Assembly (NCBI GenBank): GCA_020846145.1
Contig: JADLEL010000051.1
Coordinates: 21,578-85,577 of the forward strand
Direction of reading: 5' to 3'
Length of the DNA: 64,000 bases
From: Pirellulales bacterium
GTDB lineage: Bacteria > Planctomycetota > Planctomycetia > Pirellulales > Thermoguttaceae
Part shown: positions 7,451-15,708 of the stretch, one piece after another
Numbering within the stretch: the stretch's first letter is position 1
How the letters are laid out: each line of letters starts with the position of its first letter
Notes under the pieces: generated by a model
The model's input: only the letters and a program-made list of their open reading frames with translations
Database searches by the model: none
What the model was told of the DNA's origin: nothing
Program-made: the position numbers and the translations under genes

Positions 7451-9112
7451 TTATTCCGCTGCGCAACAGCCTTCGCCAAGGTTGTTCTTCAGCAGTTCGG
7501 CCCTGAGCGCGTCGCTCCCCTTGGCGGCCACGACTTCGCCGGGGAGCAGGCCGGCGATGACCTCGGAATAATTCTTCCCCCGGATTCCCACTCGCACCGT
7601 GCGCACGTGAAACACCTTCAGGCTTTCCGGCTTGTCGAAGTAACTTTTGTCGCGGACGAACGCGATGCGGCAGCAACCATCCCCATGAATCGCTTCGTTG
7701 GGAACGGTGATCGCCTCGCGTTCCTCGCGCAGCACGATGCGGCCCGTTCCGAAGGTCTGGTTGCGAAGTAATCCCCCGGGATTGGACAGTTCGGCCCGAA
7801 CGGCGACCATCCGCGTGTGTTGGTCGGCGGTAGTGCTGATCCAGACGAGAGTCCCGCCAACCTCCACGCGGCTTCCATCGGGCCGGAACTGAACCGGTTG
7901 TCCGAGAGCAAGTTTGTCGGCGTCTTCCGGCGGCACGTTCAAAGTGAGCCACATGCGGCTGGTGTCGGCCAGTTCGAACGCGATCCGCGCAGTGTCCACG
8001 ACCTCGCCGGCGACGGCGTGCCGATTGACGACGATCCCGTCCATCGGCGCTTTGAGCGGAAGCAGATTCGACGTCGTTTCGGCGTCATCGAACCGTGCGG
8101 CGAGCGGTTTGGGAAGGCCGAGCAATCGGAGATGTTGCGCAAAGTTTTGTTCGGGCAGCGCGCGCAATGCTTCGATATCCACCGGCAAGCCGAGATTCAC
8201 GAGTGCCTGCTGAGCGTTCATCGAGCGAGCTTGCGCCAACACGAGATCGGCCTGTGCTTTTTCGAGTTGCCGACCGGAAACGACGCCGTCGGACGACGCC
8301 GGCAGGAGGCGATTTACGATCTTTCGCAGCAAGTTTTCCTCGGCCAAGGCTTGAATGAGTTCCGTCTTGGCCCGCCCGACCTCGGCCGTTTCGATCAATG
8401 CGAGGACTTCTCCCTTGCGGACCCGATCGCCGACATTCTTTTCGACGGACCATACGGTTCCCGGCAGGCGCGATGCAAGATTGGCGAAACGGGTTTGATC
8501 GTAAGTGATCTCGCCGTTGGCGGAGACCGAATCGACGAGCGGTCGGCGTGCGACCAACTCCACCTCGACTCCGGCCTTCCGCACCGCTTCCTGGGTAGCG
8601 AACTGGATCCGTCGCCGGTAATTCTTGCAAACGGCGTTGTTCTCCGGGCCGGGCGCCGACGCCAGCGCTCGCGCCGCCCGAGCGCGGTCCGCTTCGATGC
8701 CCTCCGTTGTCTGCTTCAGTTGCGCGGCTTCGGGATGGCACAGGGGGCAATCGTGAACGCCGTGCTCCTTGCACCAGCCGTAATCCTTGCCGCGGGGCAA
8801 GAGGCTCGGACGGCACTCGACGCACTGCGATTCCGGCACGCCATGCTCTTCACACCATTCGTCCGGCAAGCCCGCGCCGCCGCCGGTCATGGTCGAGAAC
8901 TTCGGCAGCTTCCAAGCGGAACAATGCCCATAGAATCCGATGCCGGCGAGCGCGACGATGACCAGCACGGTCGGGAATTGCCCGATCGCGCGGTTCATGA
9001 GCATGAAGCCGCGGCGCGGCGGGGGCGTTTCCGCTTGCGGCGGTTGCTCCCGGCAATTCTCTTCACCGTCAAGCGGCCGAGAGGTTGGATGGTTTACGGT
9101 TACTTGATTCAT
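7451..9112 (-). CDS. Periplasmic adaptor of the RND metal efflux system, with Cys-rich N-terminal extension
   Basis: This 553-aa membrane-fusion protein links the RND pump to an outer-membrane channel. It has one N-terminal transmembrane segment (AIGQFPTVLVIVALAGIGFY) followed by two Cys/His motifs (WCEEHGVPESQCVEC, WCKEHGVHDCPLC). Then come the lipoyl/barrel-sandwich halves (ANLASRLPGTVWSVEKNVGD ... KGEVLALIETAEVG and APMDGIVVNRHAVAGEVVD), with a helical hairpin between them, and the beta-barrel domain. The extra Cys-rich region lies just outside the membrane and is absent from ordinary CusB. The gene is directly upstream of the pump with 12 bases between them. No outer-membrane factor gene is present in the window. 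Confidence 0.88.
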   Translation of the reverse strand: MNQVTVNHPTSRPLDGEENCREQPPQAETPPPRRGFMLMNRAIGQFPTVLVIVALAGIGFYGHCSAWKLPKFSTMTGGGAGLPDEWCEEHGVPESQCVECRPSLLPRGKDYGWCKEHGVHDCPLCHPEAAQLKQTTEGIEADRARAARALASAPGPENNAVCKNYRRRIQFATQEAVRKAGVEVELVARRPLVDSVSANGEITYDQTRFANLASRLPGTVWSVEKNVGDRVRKGEVLALIETAEVGRAKTELIQALAEENLLRKIVNRLLPASSDGVVSGRQLEKAQADLVLAQARSMNAQQALVNLGLPVDIEALRALPEQNFAQHLRLLGLPKPLAARFDDAETTSNLLPLKAPMDGIVVNRHAVAGEVVDTARIAFELADTSRMWLTLNVPPEDADKLALGQPVQFRPDGSRVEVGGTLVWISTTADQHTRMVAVRAELSNPGGLLRNQTFGTGRIVLREEREAITVPNEAIHGDGCCRIAFVRDKSYFDKPESLKVFHVRTVRVGIRGKNYSEVIAGLLPGEVVAAKGSDALRAELLKNNLGEGCCAAE

Positions 9113-9209
9113 CGGAATACTCCTCTAGATTTTGCGGCGCAAGCGAGATGCCAAATGGTCGATGAACGTTGCAGCAACCAAGTAGCCGGGCGAGCAATTC
9201 CTGAAAGAA

Positions 9210-9659
9210 TCAAATGAGAAGCGATGCGATGAGCGCGCGGACTTCCCTTCCGGAATCGGCCGTGGGAAAGTGACAAGCATCGCGGAGGGGGAAGAAACTT
9301 CGTCCGAAGATCGGCGGCTGCCCGGCGAATTCAATGGCGTCGGGCGCGGCGAAATAGACATTCTCGCAATCGGCGTCGGCCGCAACCACATGCCGATCCA
9401 TGACTGCGCCGCGGCAAAGGCACGTGCCGCTTTCCTGCCGCGAGTCGGATTTGCCGGGACCGTTTGTATCGTCGCCGGGAGCCGAACGCGAGCAACAACC
9501 GCAGCCGGAATGCTTGCGAAGCGCTGAAGTTCCACGACCTGCCGCCGCCGCTTCCGACATGCAGAGGTACGGACAGATCAGCATCGTGGCCGCAACTAAA
9601 TGAACGGTAGCCACTCGGAGCGACACGGGAATGTCTCGCGGAAATTGGGGTGCTTGCAC
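9210..9659 (-). CDS. Small exported Cys-rich protein, first gene of the metal efflux operon
   Basis: This 149-aa ORF has an N-terminal hydrophobic segment (RVATVHLVAATMLICPYLC) and a Cys cluster (SGCGCCSR ... TCLCRGAVMDRH). It precedes the adaptor gene by 97 bases on the same strand. I recall similar short Cys-rich ORFs ahead of planctomycete RND metal operons, but I cannot name the family. A metal-sensing or metal-sequestering periplasmic role is inference from the cysteines and position. Overlapping ORFs in other frames look like shadows. The start is uncertain. Confidence 0.55.
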   Translation of the reverse strand: MQAPQFPRDIPVSLRVATVHLVAATMLICPYLCMSEAAAAGRGTSALRKHSGCGCCSRSAPGDDTNGPGKSDSRQESGTCLCRGAVMDRHVVAADADCENVYFAAPDAIEFAGQPPIFGRSFFPLRDACHFPTADSGREVRALIASLLI

Positions 9660-9762
9660 GACGGAAAAACAGCGCCTACGAACGATTATAGCATCTCAGG
9701 GTATGCTCGGCAAGCATGGAACGATTCCGCACCGCATTGCCGACTGGCGATGAGCGCGCTTT

Positions 9763-11331
9763 TCACCATTTTTCCTCGTATTTCGTCCAGAGCAGATCGC
9801 CCAGGTTCCAGTAAGCTTGCGTGGCCTCGATGCAGGCCTCGCGGGTTTTTTGGGTCAGGAATTCGCGGGCTTTTTGCGGATCTTGCGCATGAAGCTCGCG
9901 GGCGCGGGCTTCGATTTCCTTTTGGCCGGCAAGCAGCTTTTCTTGCATGGGATTGCGGATTCCCGCCACGTCGTTGCGCATGTCGCCCCAGCGGTGCGCG
10001 GCCAGCTTGGCGACGCGGTTGAAGGCCCAAAAGGCCGCCCGGCGGCTGAAGCCCGTCGCGCGAGCGTCGGTTTCGAAGTCGTCGGGTAGATCGGTGATGC
10101 CGGCGTAGAGGGGCACGTAAGTGGTAGTCGCGGGGTTGGCGTAGCCCAGCCAGACCACGCCGCCCACCGCATCGGGAAGGGAGGCCCGCACTTGGATCAC
10201 GGTCGCGTAAGAGCAAAAACCCTTGGCGATGGTCCGTTCGCCGCGCGGTCCCCAACCGCCGTTGATTTTGAAGAGCTTCATCATGTCGAAGGGCATGAAG
10301 GGATTGGCCAGCGGGCTTTTGATCGTTTTTCCGGCGTCATCGACCACCGTGAGATTCTTGGTCATGTCGAATTCGGTGTCTTCGAAGGTGTCGCGGAAGA
10401 GTTCCATGACTTTTTCCGGCGTAACGGGGTTTTCCGGCTTCACGGAAAAAGGCAGCACGTTGCTGTTGGGCTGCAAGTGCAGCGCGGGGGCCAGCAGATC
10501 GAGCACCCGCCACTCCCGCCGCGTCATGCAGAAATCGGTGCGGCTTTCGGGATGATAGGCTTCGTAGAATCGGAAGGGCCGGCCGCTCTTGGGATTCCAG
10601 TATCCCTTTTCTTCGGCGAGTTTCGTCACGTTGGCGGAGGCCATGAAGAAGTCGGGCTTGGAGAGGTCGATTTCGCCGATCCGCGAACCGTTGGCGAAGA
10701 TCGAGACGTGATCGTCGGGCACGCGCTGCGCGGCCCAGGCGCCGCCCACGGCGTCTTTTCCCGGTCCCACGATTTCCATGAGCCACACTTCTTGCGGATC
10801 GGCGATGGTGAGCGCCTCGCCCATGTCGGCCCAGCCGTATTGCTCGATGAGTTGGCCGGCGATTTGGATCGCCTCGCGCGCGGTCTTCGCCCGTTCGAGC
10901 AAAAGCCGCGTCAAGGTTTCGCAGTAGATCAGGCCCTTTTCGCTCGTCATTTCCTTGCGGCCGACGAACGTCGATTCGCCGATGGCCAATTGCCGTTCGT
11001 TCATGCAAGCGTAAGCGGGGGCGATATAGCCGTAGGTCTCGGCCGTTTGGGGAATTTTTCCGCCGGCCGGCCCCCACGCGAACTGCGGCATCGGCCCGGT
11101 CGCATCTTCGCGGCGTTTGGGTAAAAACCGCTCCGCGCCGGGTTCGTGCTTCATCCCTGGAACCACTTCAATTCGTGTGCTGTAGCGCGTGCCGTCGCAG
11201 GTATGCGAGGTCATCACCGAGCCGTCGGACGAGGCCTTGCGGCCGACCATGATCGAGGTGCAGGAATCGGCGGGCTGCGCGGAGAACAGAAAAATAACGA
11301 TACAGGCGGCGCGAATCGGGGATTTCGGCAT
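9763..11331 (-). CDS. Secreted C69-family dipeptidase
   Basis: This is an N-terminal-nucleophile peptidase of the PepD/secernin type. After the signal peptide (AACIVIFLFSAQPADS) comes CTSIMVGRKASSDGSV, whose Cys would become the catalytic N-terminal residue. Further family features are ACMNERQLAIGESTF and GWADMGEALTIADPQEVWL. The ATG at 11331 is preceded by GAGGAATCCAG, a good ribosome-binding site, and gives a better signal peptide than the ORF-track start 12 codons upstream. Total length from this start is 522 aa, typical for the family. It likely hydrolyses dipeptides outside the cytoplasm. It is divergent from the GH116 gene across a 460-bp region with a REP pair. Confidence 0.88.
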   Translation of the reverse strand: MPKSPIRAACIVIFLFSAQPADSCTSIMVGRKASSDGSVMTSHTCDGTRYSTRIEVVPGMKHEPGAERFLPKRREDATGPMPQFAWGPAGGKIPQTAETYGYIAPAYACMNERQLAIGESTFVGRKEMTSEKGLIYCETLTRLLLERAKTAREAIQIAGQLIEQYGWADMGEALTIADPQEVWLMEIVGPGKDAVGGAWAAQRVPDDHVSIFANGSRIGEIDLSKPDFFMASANVTKLAEEKGYWNPKSGRPFRFYEAYHPESRTDFCMTRREWRVLDLLAPALHLQPNSNVLPFSVKPENPVTPEKVMELFRDTFEDTEFDMTKNLTVVDDAGKTIKSPLANPFMPFDMMKLFKINGGWGPRGERTIAKGFCSYATVIQVRASLPDAVGGVVWLGYANPATTTYVPLYAGITDLPDDFETDARATGFSRRAAFWAFNRVAKLAAHRWGDMRNDVAGIRNPMQEKLLAGQKEIEARARELHAQDPQKAREFLTQKTREACIEATQAYWNLGDLLWTKYEEKW

Positions 11332-11408
11332 GTCTGGATTCCTCGGCGGCGTGAATTGTTGGTTCAATGGAAAAAGAGCGTTCTCGGACCGGTTCCTTCG
11401 CAGGTTCC

Positions 11409-11437
11409 ATTATAATCGAAGAAATGCCGGAATTAAA
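11409..11437 (-). promoter_or_regulatory. Sigma-70-like promoter of the C69 peptidase
   Basis: On the minus strand, TTTAAT (11437-11432) and a perfect TATAAT (11414-11409) are separated by 17 bases. A transcript would start about 70 bases before the chosen ATG at 11331. The -35 match is moderate. Confidence 0.45.
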
Positions 11438-11516
11438 GCGAAATCCGCGCTTTGAATTTCGCCAGGGGGACACGCTCGATCGCGTGATTAGAGTGCAATT
11501 TCGTTCAGTTACGCCA

Positions 11517-11637
11517 TTTAGCCCCCGGTGAATACACCGGGGGCGAGTTGCGGGAAAGATTCGGGATGCATGAGTTTTGGGAAATTCAGGGGTTTGTTTG
11601 CGGCACCATGCCCCCCGTGTATTCACGGGGGGCTAAA
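11517..11637. repeat. TTTAGCCCCC REP pair (BIME-like)
   Basis: TTTAGCCCCCGGTG with its hairpin partner CACCGGGGGC (11517-11544) and the opposed unit GCCCCCCGTG...GGGGGGCTAAA (11610-11637) form two inverted hairpins about 65 bases apart. The same architecture recurs at 49144-49313, and a single unit occurs at 23446-23469. Confidence 0.9.
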
Positions 11638-11793
11638 TCGTGCTGAATGACTCGTGAAAGCTCCTCTCGTCCCCTGACTGGCGAGACGGTCGGCGGTGGA
11701 TTATAATCGTTGCATCGGATGCTGGGGAGCGAGGGTAGTTCAAGCCCCCTCAATTTGACGAAACCGGCGACTTTTATTCAAGGAACCCTGCAC

Positions 11794-14700
11794 ATGTCTT
11801 GCAAACCCACTCGACGCGAATTCATTCAACTGACGGGCGCGGCCTCGGTCCTCTTGGCGGCGGGCAGCAACATGGAGGCGATGGCCGGCCCCTTCGAGCC
11901 GAAAGACATCGCCGATCATTTCGTGCCCGTCGATAAAAAGCTCAAGCCCGAGTGGATCAAAAAAATGTTCGAGAAAGGGGAGCGGACATGGTATTCCGGC
12001 AGCGACCTCTCGACGATCGGCATGCCCATCTGCGGGATCACCACCGGCCAACTCTATTTGACCGGCGACGGGCGACTGGCGCACTGGGATATTTTCAACA
12101 TGACGCGCGGGGCCAATCGGGCCTACGAAGCGGGCCGCCGGATGACTTTCCCCGTGAAGCAGGGATTTGCCGTGCAGGTCGAAGCGGGCGGAAAAGCCGC
12201 GATACGGACGCTCGATGCCGAGGGATTTCCGGGAGTCCGTTTTTGCGGCGAGTATCCGCTGGGCTTCGTCGAGTACAAAGACGAGTCGCTGCCGGTTTCC
12301 ATCGCTCTGGAGGCCTTTTCGCCGTTTATCCCCTTGAACGCCGCCGACTCGGCGCTGCCGATGACGGTCCTGCAATTCACCGTGAAGAACACGTCTTCGG
12401 CGCCGCTGGAAGTCGGGCTGGCCGGCTGGCTGCAGAACGCCGTGAGTTCGATCAACGGCGACGTGATGCTCGGCAAGCGCGTCAACCGCGCCGTGCGGAA
12501 GGACGGTCTGAGCCTGATCGAAAGCATCGCCGTCGCCAGCGCGCCGCCGAAGAGCACGCGCGAGCCGATCGTGCTGGCCGATTTCGAGGGGGACGATTAC
12601 GGCAAGTGGACGGTTCAAGGAAATGCCTTTGGCGACAAGCCCGCCCGGGGAACGCTCCCCGGCCAGCAGCCCGTCACCGGTTTTCAAGGCCGGGGATTGG
12701 CGAACTCGTATCTCGACGGGGACGGTTCGCGAGGCAAGTTGACCTCGCCGAAGTTCAAGATCGAGCGGCCATTCATCAATTTTCTGATTGGCGGCGGGAA
12801 TCGCAAGGGGACGCGCATCAACCTTCTGGTTGGCGGCAACGTGGTCCGCACGAAGACCGGCCGCGACGATGAGCGGCTGCTTTGGACGAGTTGGAACGTC
12901 CGCGATTACGAAGGACAAGAAGCGCAGATCGAGATCCTCGATCGGCAAGCGGGCAGTTGGGGGCACATCAACGTCGATCAGATCGAGATGGCCGACGTGC
13001 CGCGGAGCAGCGCGTCCGGCGCGCCGGAAAAACTGCCCGATTTCGGCTCGATGGCCCTCGCCATGCTTGGCCGGGGAGAAGAAATCATTCTGCGGCCCTC
13101 GCTGCCCGAGGAAAAAATAGCCGAGTCGCTGCTGGATGCCCCTCCCGCCCGCATCCCGGCGGAGGCCGAATCCTCGATCGAAAAATTGTTGATCGGCGGC
13201 CTGGGCAAGCGGATCAAACTCGCGGCCGGCCAGGAGGAGAAAGTAACGTTCTTCGTGACGTGGCATTTCCCCAATCGGGAGCAGCACGGCAACTTCTATA
13301 CAAACCGATTCTCCAGCGCGGCGGCGGTCGCCGAGTATGCGGCCAAGAATTTGGACCGGCTGCAAGGTGAAACGCATCTCTGGCACAAGACCTGGTACGA
13401 TTCCACGCTGCCCTACTGGCTGTTGGACCGGTTGTTCTCCACGACCTCGATTTTGGCCACCGGCACTTGCCAGTGGTGGGCCAACGGGCGGTTCTGGGCC
13501 TGGGAAGGCGTGGCCTGCTGCGCCGGCACCTGCGGCCACGTCTGGAACTACGAGCACGCCATGGCCCGGCTGTTCCCCGAGTTGGAACGCTCGGTCCGCG
13601 AAATGCAGGATTACGATCCCAAGGCGGGATTCGTGGAAGCGACGGGCGAGATTCACTTCCGCGGCGAGAGCGCTAGGCTTTGGGCGGGCGATTCCCAGCC
13701 CGGCTACGTGCTGAAAGCCTACCGCGAACACCAGATGTCGTCCGACAGCGAGTTCCTTAAAAAGCTCTGGCAGCGGATTCGCAAATCGATGGAGTTCATG
13801 ATCCTCCAGGACGGCGACGGCGACGGGCTAGTCGAGGGACAGCAGCACAATACTTACGACATCAACTTCTTCGGCCCCAACACGATGGTCGGTTCGCTCT
13901 ATCTGGCCGCGCTCCGTGCGGCGGCGGCGATGGCCCGCGAGGTGGGCGACCTTCCCTTCGCCGAGCAATGCGAAAAGATATATCAAAGCGGCCGGGAAAA
14001 AACCGTCGCGGAGCTTTTCAACGGCGAGTATTTCATCCAGAAGGTCGATTTGGGCAAGTATCCCATGCATCAGTACGGCGAGGGATGCCTAGCCGATCAG
14101 CTCTTCGGCGAAGGTTGGGCGCGCCAAGTCGGATTCGAGCACATTTATCCCGCCGATAAAGTCCGCTCGGCGCTGAAGGCGATTTGGATTTATAACTGGG
14201 CGCCGGACGTCGCGCCGCAGAACAAGGCCCATCCGCCGCAGCGCTGGTTCGCCCGGCCCGGCGAAGCGGGGCTGTTCACCTGCACTTGGCCGAAGAGCAA
14301 ACACCTCGGACCCAAGAGCGTGTTGTACCGCGACGAGGTGTGGACCGGCATCGAATACCAGGTGGCGGGGAATATGGCCTGGGAAGGAATGCTGACCGAG
14401 GCGCTGGCGATCTGCCGCGCCGTACACGAACGCTATCATCCTTCCAAATACAATCCCTGGAACGAAATCGAATGCGGCGACCATTACTCCCGGGCGATGG
14501 CCAGCTACGGCGTGTTCCTCGCGTTGAGCGGCTACGAGTATTTCGGTCCCAAGCGGCAACTGGGTTTCGCCCCGAAGATTACGCCCGAGGATTTCCGTGG
14601 AGCATTTACGACGGCGGAAGGCTGGGGCACTTTCGCCCAAAAGCGCGCCGGCGGCGTGCAAACCGAGCGGATCGAGGTCCGCTGGGGCAAATTGCCGCTC

Positions 14701-14874
14701 AAGACGCTGCGATTCGAGTTGCCCGAAGGGCTGGAATTGCAAAAGGCGACCGTGGCCGCGGCCGGCAAACCGCTTACCGCCCAGGCCCGCGCGGAAGGCC
14801 GCAGTGTGCAGATTACGCTTGCCGATCCGGTGGTGTTAAGCAAGGGCGAAGTGTTGACCGTGGAATTGCGTTGA
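11794..14874 (+). CDS. Secreted GH116 family glycoside hydrolase (GBA2-like) with an inserted beta-sandwich domain
   Basis: This is a predicted exported beta-glucosidase or glucosylceramidase-like enzyme of 1026 aa. The start at 11794 gives a Tat-like signal (TRREFIQLTGAASVLLAAGS). The N-terminal GBA2-type domain includes MPICGITTGQLYLTGDGRL. The C-terminal (alpha/alpha)6 catalytic domain includes FWAWEGVACCAGTCGHVWNY and the NTYDINFFGPN motif that carries the probable acid/base Asp. Between them, residues about 262-404 (DFEGDDYGKWTV ... GHINVDQIEMAD) form a separate domain that I associate with GH32 levanase/fructanase-type proteins, an unusual combination. The ORF-track start 28 codons upstream would bury the signal peptide. 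The substrate is not determined. Confidence 0.85.
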   Translation: MSCKPTRREFIQLTGAASVLLAAGSNMEAMAGPFEPKDIADHFVPVDKKLKPEWIKKMFEKGERTWYSGSDLSTIGMPICGITTGQLYLTGDGRLAHWDIFNMTRGANRAYEAGRRMTFPVKQGFAVQVEAGGKAAIRTLDAEGFPGVRFCGEYPLGFVEYKDESLPVSIALEAFSPFIPLNAADSALPMTVLQFTVKNTSSAPLEVGLAGWLQNAVSSINGDVMLGKRVNRAVRKDGLSLIESIAVASAPPKSTREPIVLADFEGDDYGKWTVQGNAFGDKPARGTLPGQQPVTGFQGRGLANSYLDGDGSRGKLTSPKFKIERPFINFLIGGGNRKGTRINLLVGGNVVRTKTGRDDERLLWTSWNVRDYEGQEAQIEILDRQAGSWGHINVDQIEMADVPRSSASGAPEKLPDFGSMALAMLGRGEEIILRPSLPEEKIAESLLDAPPARIPAEAESSIEKLLIGGLGKRIKLAAGQEEKVTFFVTWHFPNREQHGNFYTNRFSSAAAVAEYAAKNLDRLQGETHLWHKTWYDSTLPYWLLDRLFSTTSILATGTCQWWANGRFWAWEGVACCAGTCGHVWNYEHAMARLFPELERSVREMQDYDPKAGFVEATGEIHFRGESARLWAGDSQPGYVLKAYREHQMSSDSEFLKKLWQRIRKSMEFMILQDGDGDGLVEGQQHNTYDINFFGPNTMVGSLYLAALRAAAAMAREVGDLPFAEQCEKIYQSGREKTVAELFNGEYFIQKVDLGKYPMHQYGEGCLADQLFGEGWARQVGFEHIYPADKVRSALKAIWIYNWAPDVAPQNKAHPPQRWFARPGEAGLFTCTWPKSKHLGPKSVLYRDEVWTGIEYQVAGNMAWEGMLTEALAICRAVHERYHPSKYNPWNEIECGDHYSRAMASYGVFLALSGYEYFGPKRQLGFAPKITPEDFRGAFTTAEGWGTFAQKRAGGVQTERIEVRWGKLPLKTLRFELPEGLELQKATVAAAGKPLTAQARAEGRSVQITLADPVVLSKGEVLTVELR

Positions 14875-15222
14875 TTCGCGGTTTGATAGCGCCGCGGAGT
14901 TGCAGAATGAAACGCGCTGAATTGCCCGTTGTTGGACAAGCTGGCAAGAAACACGGTGAATACGAGTAGCGCGAAAGGCGAATTGCGCAAGCTTCATGAA
15001 CGTGCAACAGATGGGCTGATGGGCATCCGGCGTTCGTTAGCGCCAATGAACCACCGGCCTCGCGAGACAATCTAATAGAATCACTCGGAAAATGTACGTC
15101 TTGGCCGATTCCTCCTGTGCCTGCGGCACCCCGATAGCAGAGCTATCGCGGCCACCCGCCGATTCCCCGCATCCTGTGCAACGAGGAGTTGGAGTGGTGC
15201 CAGTCCCGTGAGATAACCGGCA
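14875..15222. other. Intergenic region before the restriction island
   Basis: There is no gene that I can support in these 348 bases. A single CCGATAGCAGAGCTATCG hairpin lies near 15131-15148 and belongs to the same family as the hairpins at 21.2-21.3 kb. The boundary of the probably transferred vsr island falls somewhere here. No tRNA or direct-repeat attachment site was found by eye. Confidence 0.5.
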
Positions 15223-15708
15223 ATGACCGACACTTTTACGAAAGAAAAACGCCGCGCGATCATGCAAGCGGTCCGCCGTAAGCGGACATGGCCGGAGGAT
15301 GTTCTGGCCGCCCGTTTCCGTAAACACGGCTTGCGGTTTCGCCGCAACGTGGCCGACTTACCGGGCAAGCCGGACATCTTTTTTTCCGACGCCCGCGTGG
15401 CAGTCTTCGTACACGGTTGCTTTTGGCACGGACACACACGCTGTGAAAAAGGCCGAAAGCGTCCGAAAACCAACACGACCTATTGGAAAGCGAAGATTCA
15501 ACGAAATCAGCGACGCGACCGCCGAGCCGCCAGACAACTGCGGGCACTCGGTATCAGCGTCTTTACGGTTTGGGAGTGCGAACTATCGGCGACCGGTCTG
15601 CCGAAGCGGCTCCTTACCCGTCTATATTCCTCGAATACGAAAGCAATCTACAATGCCTCTCATTCCGAATGCCAAACTCAAGTTCAAGGTCGCCCCACAT
15701 ATTGTTGA
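15223..15708 (+). CDS. vsr: Vsr very-short-patch mismatch endonuclease
   Basis: Vsr nicks DNA 5' of T:G mismatches that arise when 5-methylcytosine is deaminated. This 161-aa protein keeps the family residues at the same numbers I recall for E. coli Vsr: Glu25 in TWPEDVLAARF, the catalytic Asp51 in LPGKPDIFF, the HGCFWHGH block with Phe67-Trp68, and the final VWECEL. The C-terminal 20 or so residues extend over the start of the next gene in another frame, a 56-bp overlap, so translation is probably coupled. A C5 methyltransferase gene is 2 kb away on the opposite strand, the expected partner. No strong ribosome-binding site is visible. Confidence 0.93.
   Translation: MTDTFTKEKRRAIMQAVRRKRTWPEDVLAARFRKHGLRFRRNVADLPGKPDIFFSDARVAVFVHGCFWHGHTRCEKGRKRPKTNTTYWKAKIQRNQRRDRRAARQLRALGISVFTVWECELSATGLPKRLLTRLYSSNTKAIYNASHSECQTQVQGRPTYC

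Larger units (their letters stand above)
11332..11793. other. Divergent intergenic region
   Basis: This 462-bp stretch between the C69 peptidase and the GH116 gene holds a promoter for the minus-strand gene near 11409-11437 and an inverted pair of TTTAGCCCCC-type REPs at 11517-11637. A TATAAT box at 11702-11707, with a weak TGGCGA 17 bases upstream, may serve the plus-strand gene. No further gene is seen. Confidence 0.6.

Noticed and set aside
11740-13731. 663-aa minus-strand ORF opposite the GH116 gene
   Set aside because: Antisense shadow; no start signal and no recognisable domain.
15299-15652. Upstream extension of the ATPase/nuclease ORF (815 aa in the ORF track)
   Set aside because: It overlaps vsr out of frame and has no family similarity; the ATG at 15653 starts the conserved N-terminus.
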